Shown here in pieces: positions 10,600 through 22,130 of a DNA stretch of 64,000 nt; the stretch's first letter is position 1; the number at the start of each line of letters is the position of its first letter. The position numbers were made by a program, and so were the translations under genes. A model generated the notes under the pieces. It did no database searches. It saw only the letters and a program-made list of their open reading frames with translations, and was not told the DNA's origin. Origin of the DNA: Hanleya hanleyi (Eukaryota; Mollusca; Polyplacophora; Lepidopleurida; Hanleyidae); the NCBI GenBank assembly GCA_036873755.1, contig JAVTVY010008156.1, positions 186,001 through 250,000 on the forward strand. The letters are read 5' to 3'.

Positions 10600-12455
10600 G
10601 TAGTAAAGAAGTATTGTTACTCCGAATAACGGCAGAAAAACCATATTTTGGTCAATATTTCGACATTTTTCATGTCATCGTCAGGACTGATACACATACG
10701 GATTGCTTGAAATTGTAGTTTAAGGGCCGCTCCCCATACGGATTTCGCGGCCCATCAACTCAATGTTTTATTTAAATTTCACGGTACATTTCTCCGTTCA
10801 TTTAAAATTTTTTGCAGCGCTAGATATTAAAATAAATAATTAAATAATAAATAGCAATGAGAGCGCAGAGAGAGATACATGTATAAATAGAAGTAAAGAA
10901 GAATCGCTATGTACAAATTGGTAAGTCTGTTATTGGTTAGGTTATACTGATAAATAATGAGTTCGTTATAATCGCGTGGATGATTCCTTTGTCTTGCATG
11001 GTACCCTCCATTAAAAAAACCGGGAGAACCATGGGCGTCTTCAGGATTTTTCGAGACGACTTCCCTAACGACACCGTTGGGAACAGGGTGGGTTCTTCCA
11101 GAAATCTGTGCCTGTGGAGTGTGTATTGGGGTACAGGACGGCAGGTCTACGTCCTATATTGCGTGAAAGTCAATGGGTCATATTCTGTGTTGAGGCGTCA
11201 GCTCGGTGTCATCTATGGGGTAGCGTGTCTGGTGTGGTATAGGGTTGAGTATTCTGATTCTGGACGTTCTCGTTGTGCGGCGTTGTCACTCAAGGTGCTG
11301 TTGATATTCATGTAATCGTCATCCGTCTGCTGTTTCAGGTCTTTCTAGCCCGTCTGTATCATATGAAATAGAAGGTTTGTAGAGATTCGTGTTTTCTATT
11401 GTTTTTCGATGCAATACTTTGTTGCAGTAAAGTTGCTGAATACGAGCCCTCGTGTCTAGAGCAACTGAACTCTGTAGTTGACCATCTGTATTGCAATCTG
11501 AACTTTTGTGTGTCAAAAAAAATCTTTTATGGAATGGATTTACAAAAGGACTTGCACAACGTCTGATTGAGAAATTTAAGTCTAGCCAAAAAAGAAACCC
11601 TCCACAGACAACTTCAGACCGAAATGACGGTGATATTCCTAGGATTTGGTTGAGATTACCATATTTAGGTAAATTTGGTGAACGTGTTGCGCGTAAATGC
11701 GTGTCAAAAATCAAAAAGCATCTTAAAAAGGATGCACGTTTTGTATATTTATGGTAAACTAGACAAGTTAGCTATTACACATCAGTTAAAGATCAAACTC
11801 CTGACGAATAAAAAAGCTTGATTATATACACATTTACATACCCAGGTTGTAATGCGGAGTACATAGGAAAAACGGACCGATGTCTGACTGAACGACTTCG
11901 TGAGCATGCTTCTGGTGTGGGTAGTGTTTTTGACCACATTGTTAAATGTGAAGGTTTTCTCTATATACACAGCATGCATGTTTCAACTACCTAATAAAAA
12001 CAGTTCCAATTTCAAACCTCTAATCACAAACAATTGTAAAGTAATAGACAAAGCCAAACACTGGTCAGAAATACTATTTAAAAAAGCCCTTGCTATAAGA
12101 CGTACACGCCCGAAGTTGAACGCTGGTCTACAAGCATCTAAAGAACTCACTTTATTCGACTAATCACAATCTGTTCACTTATGTTCTTATCTTGTATATA
12201 CAATCTTTGTAATAACAATCTGCGCGTATGCTTGCCAAGGACTATGTTATTTACCCTGAAAAGTGTTCACCTGACTACTGTTGTTCTACAATGCCTTTTG
12301 TATCTCCTTAGACCTGAATGGTTACATTTCTCATCTGTCTGGTATAAAATGTGTTGTTGAACATGTATGTGAATCAGTCCTGACAATGACATATATCGAA
12401 ATATTGACCAAAATATGGTTTTTCTGTCGTTATTCGGAGTAACAAGGCTTCTTTA
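10600..12455. mobile_element. Penelope-like element remnant with inverted ends, copy 1
   Basis: A segment at about 10605-10700 is the reverse complement of about 12362-12455. Both contain ccaaaatatgg, tcgaaatattg and ttattcggagtaacaa. They flank the 3' part of a Penelope-like coding region. Penelope-like elements are known to carry pLTRs and inverted extensions, which fits. The RT palm domain is not recognisable between the ends, so the element is internally deleted or decayed. The terminal segments contain a CTGACGA ... GAAA arrangement reminiscent of a hammerhead core. Confidence 0.65.
11491..12163 (+). pseudogene. Penelope-like RT C-terminus and GIY-YIG endonuclease, copy 1
   Basis: In order, this encodes a linker (FTKGLAQRLIEKFK, then IPRIWLRLPYLGKFGE), a basic region, the GIY-YIG-like segment YPGCNAEYIGKTDRCLTERL with LREH, and the family's C-terminal signature (HWSEILF, RTRPKLNAGLQASKELTLFD, stop at 12163). 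Penelope-like elements characteristically fuse RT to a GIY-YIG nuclease. The frame is broken by a stop (tggtaaact, near 11754) absent from copy 2 and by further frameshifts. The first Cys of the CPGC pair is Tyr here but Cys in copy 2. Not functional. Confidence 0.8.
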
Positions 12456-12512
12456 ATTTTCCATTAACATTGAGCTCATAGGAATGCCTTGAATTTGATA
12501 GTGAACATAGAT

Positions 12513-13275
12513 TGGTTTGCGCATGCGCATTAGACAAAGTATATGGAAAAAGACGTTTTGGGGTCTAGGTGGACCACTAGTGGTCCGATGGAGTCGAGTG
12601 TGGTATCAATGTGAAGCATTCGTGAAGGAGCATCCGACAGGCTGGGTGTGACGTGGAACCGACGTCATTCTGCGCATGCACAGTAGACAAAGGGTATGGA
12701 AATAGACGTTTTGGGGTCTAGGTGGACCGCTAGTGGTCTGATGGAGTCGAGTGAGGTATCAATATGAAGCATTCGTAATGGAGCATCCGACAGGATGAGT
12801 GTGATGTGAAACTGACGTCATTCTGCGCATGCACAGTAGACAAAGTATATGGAAATAGACGTTTTGGGGTCTAGGTGGACCACTGGTGGTCCGATGGAGT
12901 CGAGTGTGATATCAATGTGAAGCATTCGTGACGGAGCATCCAACGGGATGGGTGTGTATTCCATCATTCTGCGCATGCGCGGTAGACAAAGTGTATTGGA
13001 ATGGACGTTTTGGAATCGAGGTGGGCCACTATTGGTCAGATTGGGCCGAGTGAGGTATCAATGTGAAGCATTCGTTAGGGAGCATCCGACTGGACTAACG
13101 TATCGTCCGTTTTCAATAATCTGCGCATGCGTAGTCTGGCCGTAGTATAGAAAACAGGCATTTTGAGGATGCTTAGGGGTGTGTTTGGGGTAGAGATGGA
13201 CCACTATTGGTCCATTTTTGTGGTTTTTGTGGTGTGGGTTCTGCGCATGTGTGTGATGTGTGACGTCACTTCCGG
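12513..13275. repeat. Promoter-like 150-bp satellite, six units, copy 1
   Basis: Six tandem units with tgcgcatg cores at 12518, 12672, 12824, 12970, 13122 and 13242 (spacings 154, 152, 146, 152, 120). Each typical unit holds a tgcgcatgcgc-like palindrome matching the NRF-1 consensus, a gaccactagtggtc-like palindrome, and 'gtatcaatgtgaagcattcgt'. Several have tgacgtca (CRE) just before the NRF-1-like site. The role is unknown. It could be the subterminal array of a mobile element. Confidence 0.8.
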
Positions 13276-13475
13276 TTTCTATGACCAAAAAATACCCCGA
13301 ACACAGAAGAGTTCCAATTTTTCCTTAGACATTAGACGTATGGAATGCATGTACTGACTTTCAACATCCGGGTTTCCCAGTGGGTTTTCCCCATGTTTTA
13401 CATTCGGGGACCCTGGTTTTACATCAGGGTCCTCTTCATCAACTGGGTTGTTACATCCGTGGAACATGCGACGAG

Positions 13476-13530
13476 AGAGTGAGTGAGTGAGTGAGTGAGT
13501 GAATGAGAGTGAGTGAGTGGGTGAGGCGTG
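13476..13530. repeat. (GAGT)n microsatellite
   Basis: An imperfect gagt tetranucleotide tract. Equivalents lie near 15222 and 50609. A ctca tract at 45187-45211 is its counterpart in the C2H2 element. Confidence 0.85.
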
Positions 13531-13576
13531 ACCAACGTCCGTGAGGCGTGCCCAACGCCCGCCTTAACGCTTAACG

Positions 13577-13955
13577 CCAGTACCACCACCACCACCATCA
13601 CCACTACCACACACTACAACCACCACCACAGCACCACCACCACCACCACCATCACACACCACCACGACTACCACCACCACCACCGCCTACCGTTGGCGGG
13701 CGTCAACGCCCGGTAGTGGTGGTAGCTCCCGTGTGGCAGAGCTCCGATCCAAGAGCTCTGCCACACGGGAGCTACCACCACCACCGGGCGTTGACGCCCG
13801 TCAACGGCAGGTGGTGGTGGTTGAAGTGTGTGATGGTGGTGTGTGGTGGTGGTAGTGTGTGGTAGTGGTGGTGGTAGAGGTAGTGGTGCTGGTGGTGATG
13901 GTGGTGGTGTTGGTGGTACTGGTGGTGGTGGTGTTGGTGGTGGAGTAGGTGATGG
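13577..13955. repeat. Giant (CAC)n/(GTG)n hairpin, copy 1a
   Basis: A core of two complementary 55-base arms (13690-13744 and 13753-13807) with an 8-base loop cgatccaa is extended outward by a (CAC)n-rich left arm and a (GTG)n-rich right arm, giving an imperfect palindrome of nearly 380 bp. The core includes gctcccgtgtggcagagctc and ggcgggcgtcaacgcccgg. Translations from it are only Gly/His/Thr runs and are not genes. Confidence 0.9.
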
Positions 13956-14122
13956 TGTCTGTACATATAGGGATTCGCGCACACACAGACACAAACACAC
14001 ACGTCACGTCCGTCGATGTACACAGATGAACACGCATGCATGCGGGGCCGCCATCAGGGTCCAGGCAGCATCACAAGATGAAGGTCCGGTCCGAGGGTGG
14101 ATACAGACTGAGGCTAATACAC

Positions 14123-14192
14123 GACTCGTGGCGTGATGGATAACGCGTCTGCCTCTAGATAAAGCGACCCGGATTCAATTCCCGCTGGGACC
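14123..14192 (+). repeat. tRNA-Arg(TCT)-derived segment, copy 1a
   Basis: It reads like a tRNA-Arg: an A box (tggcgtgatgg), a TCT anticodon in ctctag context, and a B box (ggattcaattcc). The acceptor stem does not pair (5' gactcgt against 3' gctggga), so it is a tRNA-derived SINE head or pseudogene, not a working tRNA. Confidence 0.6.
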
Positions 14193-15434
14193 TTTCAATT
14201 CTCCCACTGTATGGAGAAACTGAGGATTCCCCACTGGTCATTTAACATGGACAAATATAGGGCAATATTGTCGGGGACACTGCGGAATACCTTGGATGCT
14301 TCGGAAGGGCAGATAAAGGCTATATATTCTCACGAAGAGGGCCGGAGGCTGCCGGAGATGACTACGCATCATATTCCCGGACATTGCCGAAGTGTGACGT
14401 GGAACCGACGTCATTCTGCGCATGCACAGTAGACAAAGGGTATGGAAATAGACGTTTTGGGGTCTAGGTGGACCGCTAGTGGTCTGATGGAGTCGAGTGA
14501 GGTATCAATGTGAAGCATTCGTAATGGAGCATCCGACAGGATGAGTGTGATGTGAAACTGACGTCATTCTGCGCATGCACAGTAGACAAAGTATATAGAA
14601 ATAGACGTTTTGGGGTCTAGGTGGACCACTGGTGGTCCGATGGAGTCGAGTGTGATATCAATGTGAAGCATTCGTGACGGAGCATCCAACGGGATGGGTG
14701 TGTATTCCATCATTCTGCGCATGCGCGGTAGACAAAGTGTATTGGAATGGACGTTTTGGAATCGAGGTGAGCCACTATTGGTCAGATTGGGCCGAGTGAG
14801 GTATCAATGTGAAGCATTCGTTAGGGAGCATCCGACTGGACTAACGTATCGTCCGTTTTCAATAATCTGCGCATGCGTAGTCTGGCCGTAGTATAGAAAA
14901 CAGGCATTTTGAGGATGCTTAGGGGTGTGTTTGGGGTAGAGATGGACCACTATTGGTCCATTTTTGTGGTTTTGTGGTGTGGGTTCTGCGCATGTGTGTG
15001 ATGTGTGACGTCACTTCCGGTTTCTATGACCAAAAAATACCCCGAACACAGAAGAGTTCCAATTTTTCCTTAGACATTAGACGTATGGAATGCATGTACT
15101 GACTTTCAACATCCGGGTTTCCCAGTGGGTTTTCCCCATGTTTTACATTCGGGGACCCTGGTTTTACATCAGGGTCCTCTTCATCAACTGGGTTGTTACA
15201 TCCGTGGAACATGCGACGAGAGAGTGAGTGAGTGAGTGAGTGAGTGAATGAGAGTGAGTGAGTGGGTGAGGCGTGACCAACGTCCGTGAGGCGTGCCCAA
15301 CGCCCGCCTTAACGCTTAACGCCAGTACCACCACCACCACCATCACCACTACCACACACCACAACCACCACCACAGCACCACCACCACCACCACCATCAC
15401 ACACCACCACGACTACCACCACCACCACCGCCTA

Positions 15435-15552
15435 CCGTTGGCGGGCGTCAACGCCCGGTAGTGGTGGTAGCTCCCGTGTGGCAGAGCTCCGATCCAAGAG
15501 CTCTGCCACACGGGAGCTACCACCACCACCGGGCGTTGACGCCCGTCAACGG
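15435..15552. repeat. Core of (CAC)n giant hairpin, copy 1b
   Basis: The same 55-base arms and 8-base loop as the core at 13690-13807. The flanking (CAC)n and (GTG)n arms differ slightly in length, as expected for simple triplet repeats. Confidence 0.9.
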
Positions 15553-15864
15553 CAGGTGGTGGTGGTTGAAGTGTGTGATGGTGGTGGTGGTGTGTGGTGG
15601 TGGTAGTGTGTGGTAGTGGTGGTGGTAGAGGTAGTGGTGATGGTGGTGGTGTTGGTGGTACTGGTGGTGGTGGTGTTGGTGGTGGAGTAGGTGATGGTGT
15701 CTGCACATATAGGGATTCGCGCACACACAGACACAAACACACACGTCACGTCCGTCGATGTACACAGATGAACACGCATGCATGCGGGGCCGCCATCAGG
15801 GTCCAGGCAGCATCACAAGATGAAGGTCCGGTCCGAGGGTGGATACAGACTGAGGCTAATACAC

Positions 15865-15934
15865 GACTCGTGGCGTGATGGATAACGCGTCTGCCTCTAG
15901 ATAAAGCGACCCGGATTCAATTCCCGCTGGGACC
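15865..15934 (+). repeat. tRNA-Arg(TCT)-derived segment, copy 1b
   Basis: Duplicate of the tRNA-Arg-like segment at 14123, with the same A and B boxes and the same unpaired acceptor stem. Confidence 0.6.
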
Positions 15935-16404
15935 TTTCAATTCTCCCACTGTATGGAGAAACTGAGGATTCCCCACTGGTCATTTAACATGGACAAATAT
16001 AGGGCAATATTGTCGGGGACACTGCGGAATACCTTGGATGCTTCGGAAGGGCAGATAAAGGCTATATATTCTCACGAAGAGGGCCGGAGGCTGCCGGAGA
16101 TGACTACGCATCATATTCCCGGACATTGCCGAAGATGACCGAACATTATATTCCCGGAGATTGCCGAACATTGCCGAACATTCCAGATGATTCTCACGAA
16201 AACCCGAATGTCGGGACAACATTGCGGAGGCGTGTTCCTGGAACCGGAAGCGACCGCAGCACCGCCGGAACCGGAAGCGACCGCATCACCGCGGAGGAAA
16301 TGCGCAGGGGTCAAAGGTCACTTCCGATACGAAACAGGGGAGATAACCAGGAATTGTTCAAAGAGAGTTATCTGTCCTTAAATAGGGTTCAATTTGCACT
16401 TGAT

Positions 16405-16715
16405 ATACCACAAAATTACTGCTTTTTCTGCGAGGAAAAGTGAGTAAAAAACTATTTTAGACTTATTCAAAAGTTGTGTTTTTCTGTATGGATAAGTGGG
16501 TAAACCCTATTTTATTTCATATCAGATTATTATTTACTGATTTATCATGCAGTATGCAAAATCAAAAAATCTGATCGAAAAATCAGCAAAAAATGCATTT
16601 TTTGAAAATGACGTCATCATGACGGTCATCTTAGACTTTGTTTTTACATTTTCTAGTAGATTTTGACTCAAAGATATAGTGACGTAAGTTTCAGTCCACT
16701 ACCTTAGAGGATAGC
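16405..16715 (-). repeat. Interspersed repeat family A, copy 1, member 1
   Basis: In reverse complement this matches the body of two further members at 21745 and 23445. Shared landmarks are a tgacgtca pair, a ttttgatcgatttttc-like tract, ctgcatgataaat and cacttttc-atcg-gcaaaagcagaaa. It is probably a short non-autonomous element. Confidence 0.65.
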
Positions 16716-17115
16716 AAAAATAGATAGAGTATAGAAGGATATAGAGTATAGAAGGATATTGCTGCCTTTTGCAACCGGGAACTACTTTTGATCTGACCTG
16801 CTGCTATGAAAATTTTAGGCATTCTGAACAACACCCCACATTTTTACAGTGGCGCGGGGCAGAGGAGAGATCGACTTTGCTATGCGCTTGCTCAGTTCCG
16901 TTCTCAGACTTATCTTAGGCTTATAGTTTATGACGACATGTACACACGAACAATTATCCCTGGCTCTGATAGGTGTTCGTGTTGTTTTGTGGCCAATTGA
17001 AAGGATATGTGACGACAATACGGGAATAACTCCCTTGTGTATGATGGTAATCAAGCTGGATTTTTTTTTCAATCCAAAACCTGCTAAATCAGATTTTTAT
17101 AAAAAGTTTACATAC

Positions 17116-17482
17116 TGAAATATCAGCCTTGAAAAAGTTGCGATGCTCCGTTGTATAAAAATGGAGATATGGTTGATCAAAATGTACTTCGCGGCCTGAT
17201 TTGGTATTTTTGAGGCATTTACAGTGAGGATTTCCTCTTGTAGCAAAAATGTGACACCTCAAACCAAAATAATTTTGGCGCACAATAGATTAGGAAGTTT
17301 GCGTATTGGAAAGAACCACGAATGGTTTTGGTTTGAGGTGTCATATTTTTGCTACAAGAGAAAACCCTTCATGAAAATGCCTCAAAATACCAAAATAAGC
17401 CCGGGAGCACATTTTGGTCAACCATATCTCCATTTTATGCAACCGAATATCTCAGTTTTTTTCGAAGGGGATATTTCAGTAT
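17116..17482. repeat. Fold-back (MITE-like) element, copy 1
   Basis: The left arm (about 17116-17270) and right arm (about 17325-17482) are imperfect inverted repeats, both containing ggtttgaggtgtca or its complement and tggagatatggttga or its complement. No coding capacity. Counterpart at 52507-52873. Confidence 0.7.
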
Positions 17483-17489
17483 GAAAACT

Positions 17490-20400
17490 TCAAGAAAAAT
17501 CATATTTGTCAGGTTTTAAGTGAACAAAAATCGACTTTATTACCGTAACACACAAAGGAGTTTTTCGTATGTAAACGTCACATATCAGTTTGCCGTAAGT
17601 AGGGGCCTACCAATTTTCATCGAACATTGTAAACTTGTCAATGAAAACTTGGTCGTGTATATCAGTCCTGATACAGGTGATGCTTAAACATCACTAAATA
17701 CCATAAATTATTGATAGTACTGTTTCCACTCAATTTTCGCATACAACATTACACATGCCAAAATGATGTGTTCAAACTTGTAAACAATATTAAAAAGATA
17801 TAGGTTATTCGTAATTGTGTGCGACATGCCCCCAAGTTGCCATGTAATACAGCACCCAGGAATTACCATAAAACAAAACAAATCGTGTCAAATGGTGTCA
17901 AATCGTAAAACCTTTCTACCGTGAACTACATGTATGCACAATGAGAGCTGTAAATGTGAAGCTGGCTAAATTTCATGAATAGTTTATTCAAATCAACTAA
18001 AGCTATTTGTTTTGGTTGGATACGGCACTAAATGATATGAAATAGACAAAGCCAGAAGTGAGAGAAAGAAGCATTCTCTGCCTGCTTCCAGGCTTTGCCT
18101 ATTTCATATTATTCAATAGATATCTGCTATGTGCTATCTCTTGTTGTTGAGTATATTTCTTTAGCTATCTTTATTTTAATTATTGTTGAACAGCAGGTAG
18201 GCGACACTATTACAATAACTGTTCCATTAGCAAATCTGGTCGTGGATTAACTACGGCTCCAAAGGTATACCTGCGGTGTGGAAACAAGGAAATACCTGGA
18301 AGTCATGGGCAGAGGTGAGCATGTCAAGTTATGTGAAATGCCAACGCATTTGTAATCTTGCAACTTACGGGAACGCCCCAGAACCAAATTGTTCATTCTG
18401 ATTCGTCAGCCAGATTGCGGCAGTGAAATTGTAGAATATGTAAGCTAACGGGCTGCTTCGCAATGGAAAATCTTTCCATCTGCTATGTTAAAAATCGAAA
18501 TGGCATGACGTTACATTAGGCTTGGTTTTCAGTTTTCTGACCCGTCACCCACAGGTAAGTTCATCCAGATCGTTTTGATGTTATGAGCAATCCACACTGA
18601 ACTGCTCGATCGCATGGAAACTACTGAATTTATATGTTTATACGGAAATCACTTTTATTTCCACCCAGGTACACGTACCGTAACTGTTATTCCGCTGTGA
18701 AAGCCTGCTTTTGAAAGCCATACAATTCTTATAAATACTGTCCTTCCATATATTGAATATGAATTTCGGCAGGATGAATGAGACATATACGCATAGAAAA
18801 TAGACTTTGACGATAAGCAAATTATTAGAAATGCACTTTTTAATCATTTTTGCCAGACATCGATAAAGTTAGCCACAACTGTTCCTATCAATAACGCCTT
18901 CGGTTGATAGTCACACGCTTCGTTCATTGATCTCCGTGTGTTATAACCCGTACCGTATAAACGTTCATTTTGATGCTCATTACCGGTTATTTTCTGGAAG
19001 CTAATTCATTCTCCTCCACGCATGTCGCTTTTATTTAAGTTCACAGTACTGGTGAATAGCTGTACACGAGCCGTCTTCACAGCGACCCCGACCTTCCCAT
19101 GTTACGGTAGACGCCTAAACCGATCTACATACGACTACCCTCCGAAAGGGAAATAAATTTCATTAAAAAAAAAACGATAATAAAAATAATAATCACAACA
19201 ACAACATCGACGGAGACACTGACTGAAGTTAAGATTATTATCAGGACTTGACTTCCGGCGAACATTGATTGGCCATTATACCTGACTGGGTCAGAAATCG
19301 TCTGTTACCGTACGTATTTTAAAATGTTTCTATAATATTTGACTCTCAAATATATCAAAACCCCCTTTCCAAATTTTAATCGGAAAAATCTGGGCCAGTT
19401 TGATTGGCCGCCGTAATTGTGTCGGGGCGGATGACCCTATTTCTAGTGGTTCGATGAAAAAAATGGTAGGGAATGTATGCTGAATTTTTTTTTACATGTT
19501 TGGGTGGAAAGGCCAGGCTACCTGGTATGGTGGGTCATTTGTGGCGGCGAATATTAGGGAATATTGTTTTCTCAAGATATGCTCTGCCGATTTACTACAT
19601 ATCAAGTAAGGCGATTATTTGGTGGCCAGTGACCTCAAGGGACAAGACCACTATTAAAAATAGTCCGGCAACCTCTGCCAGAGAAGTGAATTGTTTTCAA
19701 TATTTTTTCCAGTCTCTGTTGCGAGGAATAATTGAAGGCCAGTGGTAGGTGATTGGAGTATGATATGTGTTTGCTTCCGCTGTGAGTTTGATTTTAACTC
19801 AAGGCCTAATAAGGAGTTGCTAAGAGGGGCTATTTGGACGCCTGTGCACCGCTTTCTGAAAGCAGAGAAAAAACCCAAAATTATGACGTTATTTGTACGA
19901 GCGCGCATAACTCAAAATTCCGATGGGCAACCCCCGTCAAGAAGCCTGTCCGGTTGCAGCACTTGAATAAAAGTACTTCTTGCAGAAATATGGGAGTCTA
20001 GACTTAATTAATGAATCGAGGAGATGCAATTACGTTAACAGTTTTTAACATTGCCGCCAATGTAAATTGCAATAGTGGTCCGATGGCTCAAGCCATTGTG
20101 CAGTGGCGCGTAACGGCGTATAACTAACACATGGAATAAATAGAATCCATTCACAATAGTCACCGGTATGAAAACACGAGGCGACACATTCTCGATATAA
20201 TATGAATGGGGTTAGCTGTCCAGTACATTCAGTTCAACCACGGTGGAAATAGTAAACTGAATATGCTAAACAGTGAATTCATTTCAGATCGCTCAGTTTT
20301 GTTTCTTTTTTTGTGAACACTAGTTCATGGTAAATACACAGACCCACATACGGGTACGGGTATCCGGGTAAAAAAAGCCTTAGGCCTATACATCAGCATA

Positions 20401-20530
20401 GTAGCCTGCTCGCGTTTCGAAGCAATTTTCTGGCCCTGCGAGACACACCGTACAGCTAGGTAAGTCCAGTCTGTAAAGATGTTACGATCGACTTTTAATT
20501 ATATGGCCGTCGCAGGGATTTTATGAAAGG
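17490..20530. other. Gene-free stretch with copy-specific indel
   Basis: No gene recognised. A small hairpin with atatgaaatagacaaagcc-type arms lies at about 18036-18112. About 560 bp (18727-19290) is absent from copy 2, where a short duplication of gaaatcgtctgttacc marks the breakpoint. Confidence 0.5.
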
Positions 20531-20537
20531 GGCCGTT

Positions 20538-20662
20538 TCCTGTGTCTAAACCTGTTCCTTTGCGTGTCCCTGTACCTGTCCCTGTCTCTGTCTGTGACCC
20601 TGTATCTGTTCGTGTCCGTGCCCCTCCCTCCCTGTCTCTGTCCGTGTCCCTGTTCCCGTCCG
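20538..20662. repeat. CCTGT-rich minisatellite
   Basis: A run of degenerate cctgtccctgtctctgt-type hexamers and pentamers. Counterpart at 55382-55505. Confidence 0.8.
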
Positions 20663-21557
20663 CAAAAAAAGTAAAGCAAAGTTTTGGACATTTTTATCTG
20701 CCCACAGATTCACGGTCTCACCATTTGCCCCCGTGAACTAATCGGGACATGTATCTGAAAAAAAACAAAAAAAAAACAACAACACATAAGTTTCGATATC
20801 TACCAGTAACTTTCATTTATGAAACTTTAAATGGGTATCACGTGGTTATTATGCAAATGAGCATGCGCCGCTGAGCATTAACGCACGTGTAGCTATAATA
20901 TCACTAGTCATCAATTTATATAACAAGAAAAAGAGGCAGGTTTTCAAAACCTCAAGCCACAAATAAAAACAGACCCCGTGTTCGGACATACAGGTCTCAA
21001 CACTCGATACGATCGACTTTTATTTTCTTTACATCAGGCAATGTCCGTGAAACGGGAAAAATTTAAATGATTCTGTTTAGTCAATGCTACAAAATGAATA
21101 GGATTCCGTTATTGTAAAAACTGCCACTATTACAAGACAGATTAATTAAAATAGAAGTTTTTAATGTTAAGTTTTGAAATCAGCCGATATTTCGGCTGCG
21201 AACATTAGATTATTATATTTCTAATTAACGCCTGTCCGCTTATCAAACCACTGTGTTTGAACACCTGTGGTAGAAGCCGCATGTGAAGTTTTAACACAAG
21301 GTGGAAGTGCGTGTATCTGTCTGACACCGCATGTATATAGTGCTACATTTTAAAACCACATTTGTTCAAACCGCTATCAAGCCGAGTGGACTGTTGAAAC
21401 AGAAGGTATTATCGTATCAATCTAATTAAAATTAAATCGTATCTGCTCCCCCATTCGAATATGTCGCTTGTGGGATCTAACCGGCTCGAATTAACGTGAG
21501 TGTCGACCAATCCCGAGAACTCTTCATAGTGCTTTGAAGGGAACATAATGGTCGGGG

Positions 21558-21642
21558 CTTTCGGTTTGGCTCAGTCGGATAAGGCGTCACGCTGGCGGAG
21601 TACCTTCTGATGTTGCCGCAGTCCCGCCAGATTGGCACCATA
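21558..21642 (+). repeat. tRNA-derived SINE head (candidate)
   Basis: The stretch tttggctcagtcggataagg resembles a tRNA A box. A B box is not clear downstream. It is weak and could be coincidental. Same in copy 2 near 56433. Confidence 0.3.
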
Positions 21643-21744
21643 ATAATGCGGGGTAGAAATATGGACTGGTCCTCGGCATAAACCTTGGGTTAAAGTGGAT
21701 ATGATGACCCTGAGCATTGCTCGGATATTCATTCATTAACCCTA

Positions 21745-22125
21745 TCTGGTCTGGGCTTTTTGGGACGTATCCTGGCCTGAGAGGGGGAGGAATGGGGGGA
21801 GGGGGCATTTTGCCCCCTCCCCCGTAATTATTTTTCTTACCCCTTGAGCTAGGGAGCTGAAACTTCCCACACCATACCCTTGGGTCAAGCTCTACCAGAA
21901 AATGTAAAAAATCCAAGATGGTCGCCTTGATGACGTCACATTGACGTCATTTTCAAAAACGACATTTTTTGATCGATTTTTCGATCAGATTTTCCGATTT
22001 TTTTTATTTATGCAATTTCTCCGCAAAAACTGCATGATAAATTAGCAATTATTAATGTGATGTGAAATTAAATAGTGTTTGTCCACTTTTCATCGCGCAA
22101 AAGCAGAAATTTTGAAGAACCATGA
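21745..22125 (+). repeat. Interspersed repeat family A, copy 1, member 2
   Basis: Begins at 'accctatctggtctgggctt', then has a G/C-run block (ggaggggg ... ccccctcccc), 'cataccc-ttgggtcaag', a tgacgtca pair and cttttcatcg-gcaaaagcag. It is colinear with the member at 23445 and inverse to the one at 16405. Confidence 0.75.
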
Positions 22126-22130
22126 CAAAA

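Larger units (their letters stand above)
12648..14393. repeat. 1.75-kb tandem duplication, first unit (copy 1 only)
   Basis: The segment from gtgtgacgtggaaccg to the gccgaa near 14393 is repeated directly with an offset of about 1746 bp. Copy 2 has only one equivalent (from about 49787). It contains satellite units, a gagt microsatellite, the (CAC)n hairpin and the tRNA-Arg-derived segment. Confidence 0.9.
14394..16139. repeat. 1.75-kb tandem duplication, second unit (copy 1 only)
   Basis: A near-identical second unit of the local tandem duplication. It differs from the first mainly in the number of CAC/GTG triplets. It has the satellite units, the gagt tract, the hairpin and the tRNA-derived segment in the same order, and is followed by the unique flank starting gatgaccgaacatt. 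Confidence 0.9.

Noticed and set aside
10980..11315. 111-codon open frame within the Penelope remnant
   Set aside because: It shows no RT motif, and its counterpart in copy 2 is interrupted and rearranged at the 5' end. Probably chance.
13668..14041. Long Pro/His/Gly/Thr-rich open frames on both strands (also near 15413-15783 and 50411-51283)
   Set aside because: They are translations of (CAC)n/(GTG)n triplets in a palindrome; all frames stay open because the triplet has few stops. No domain or start context.
14123..14192. Functional tRNA-Arg gene
   Set aside because: A and B boxes are present, but the acceptor stem does not pair and it lies in a repeat present three times.
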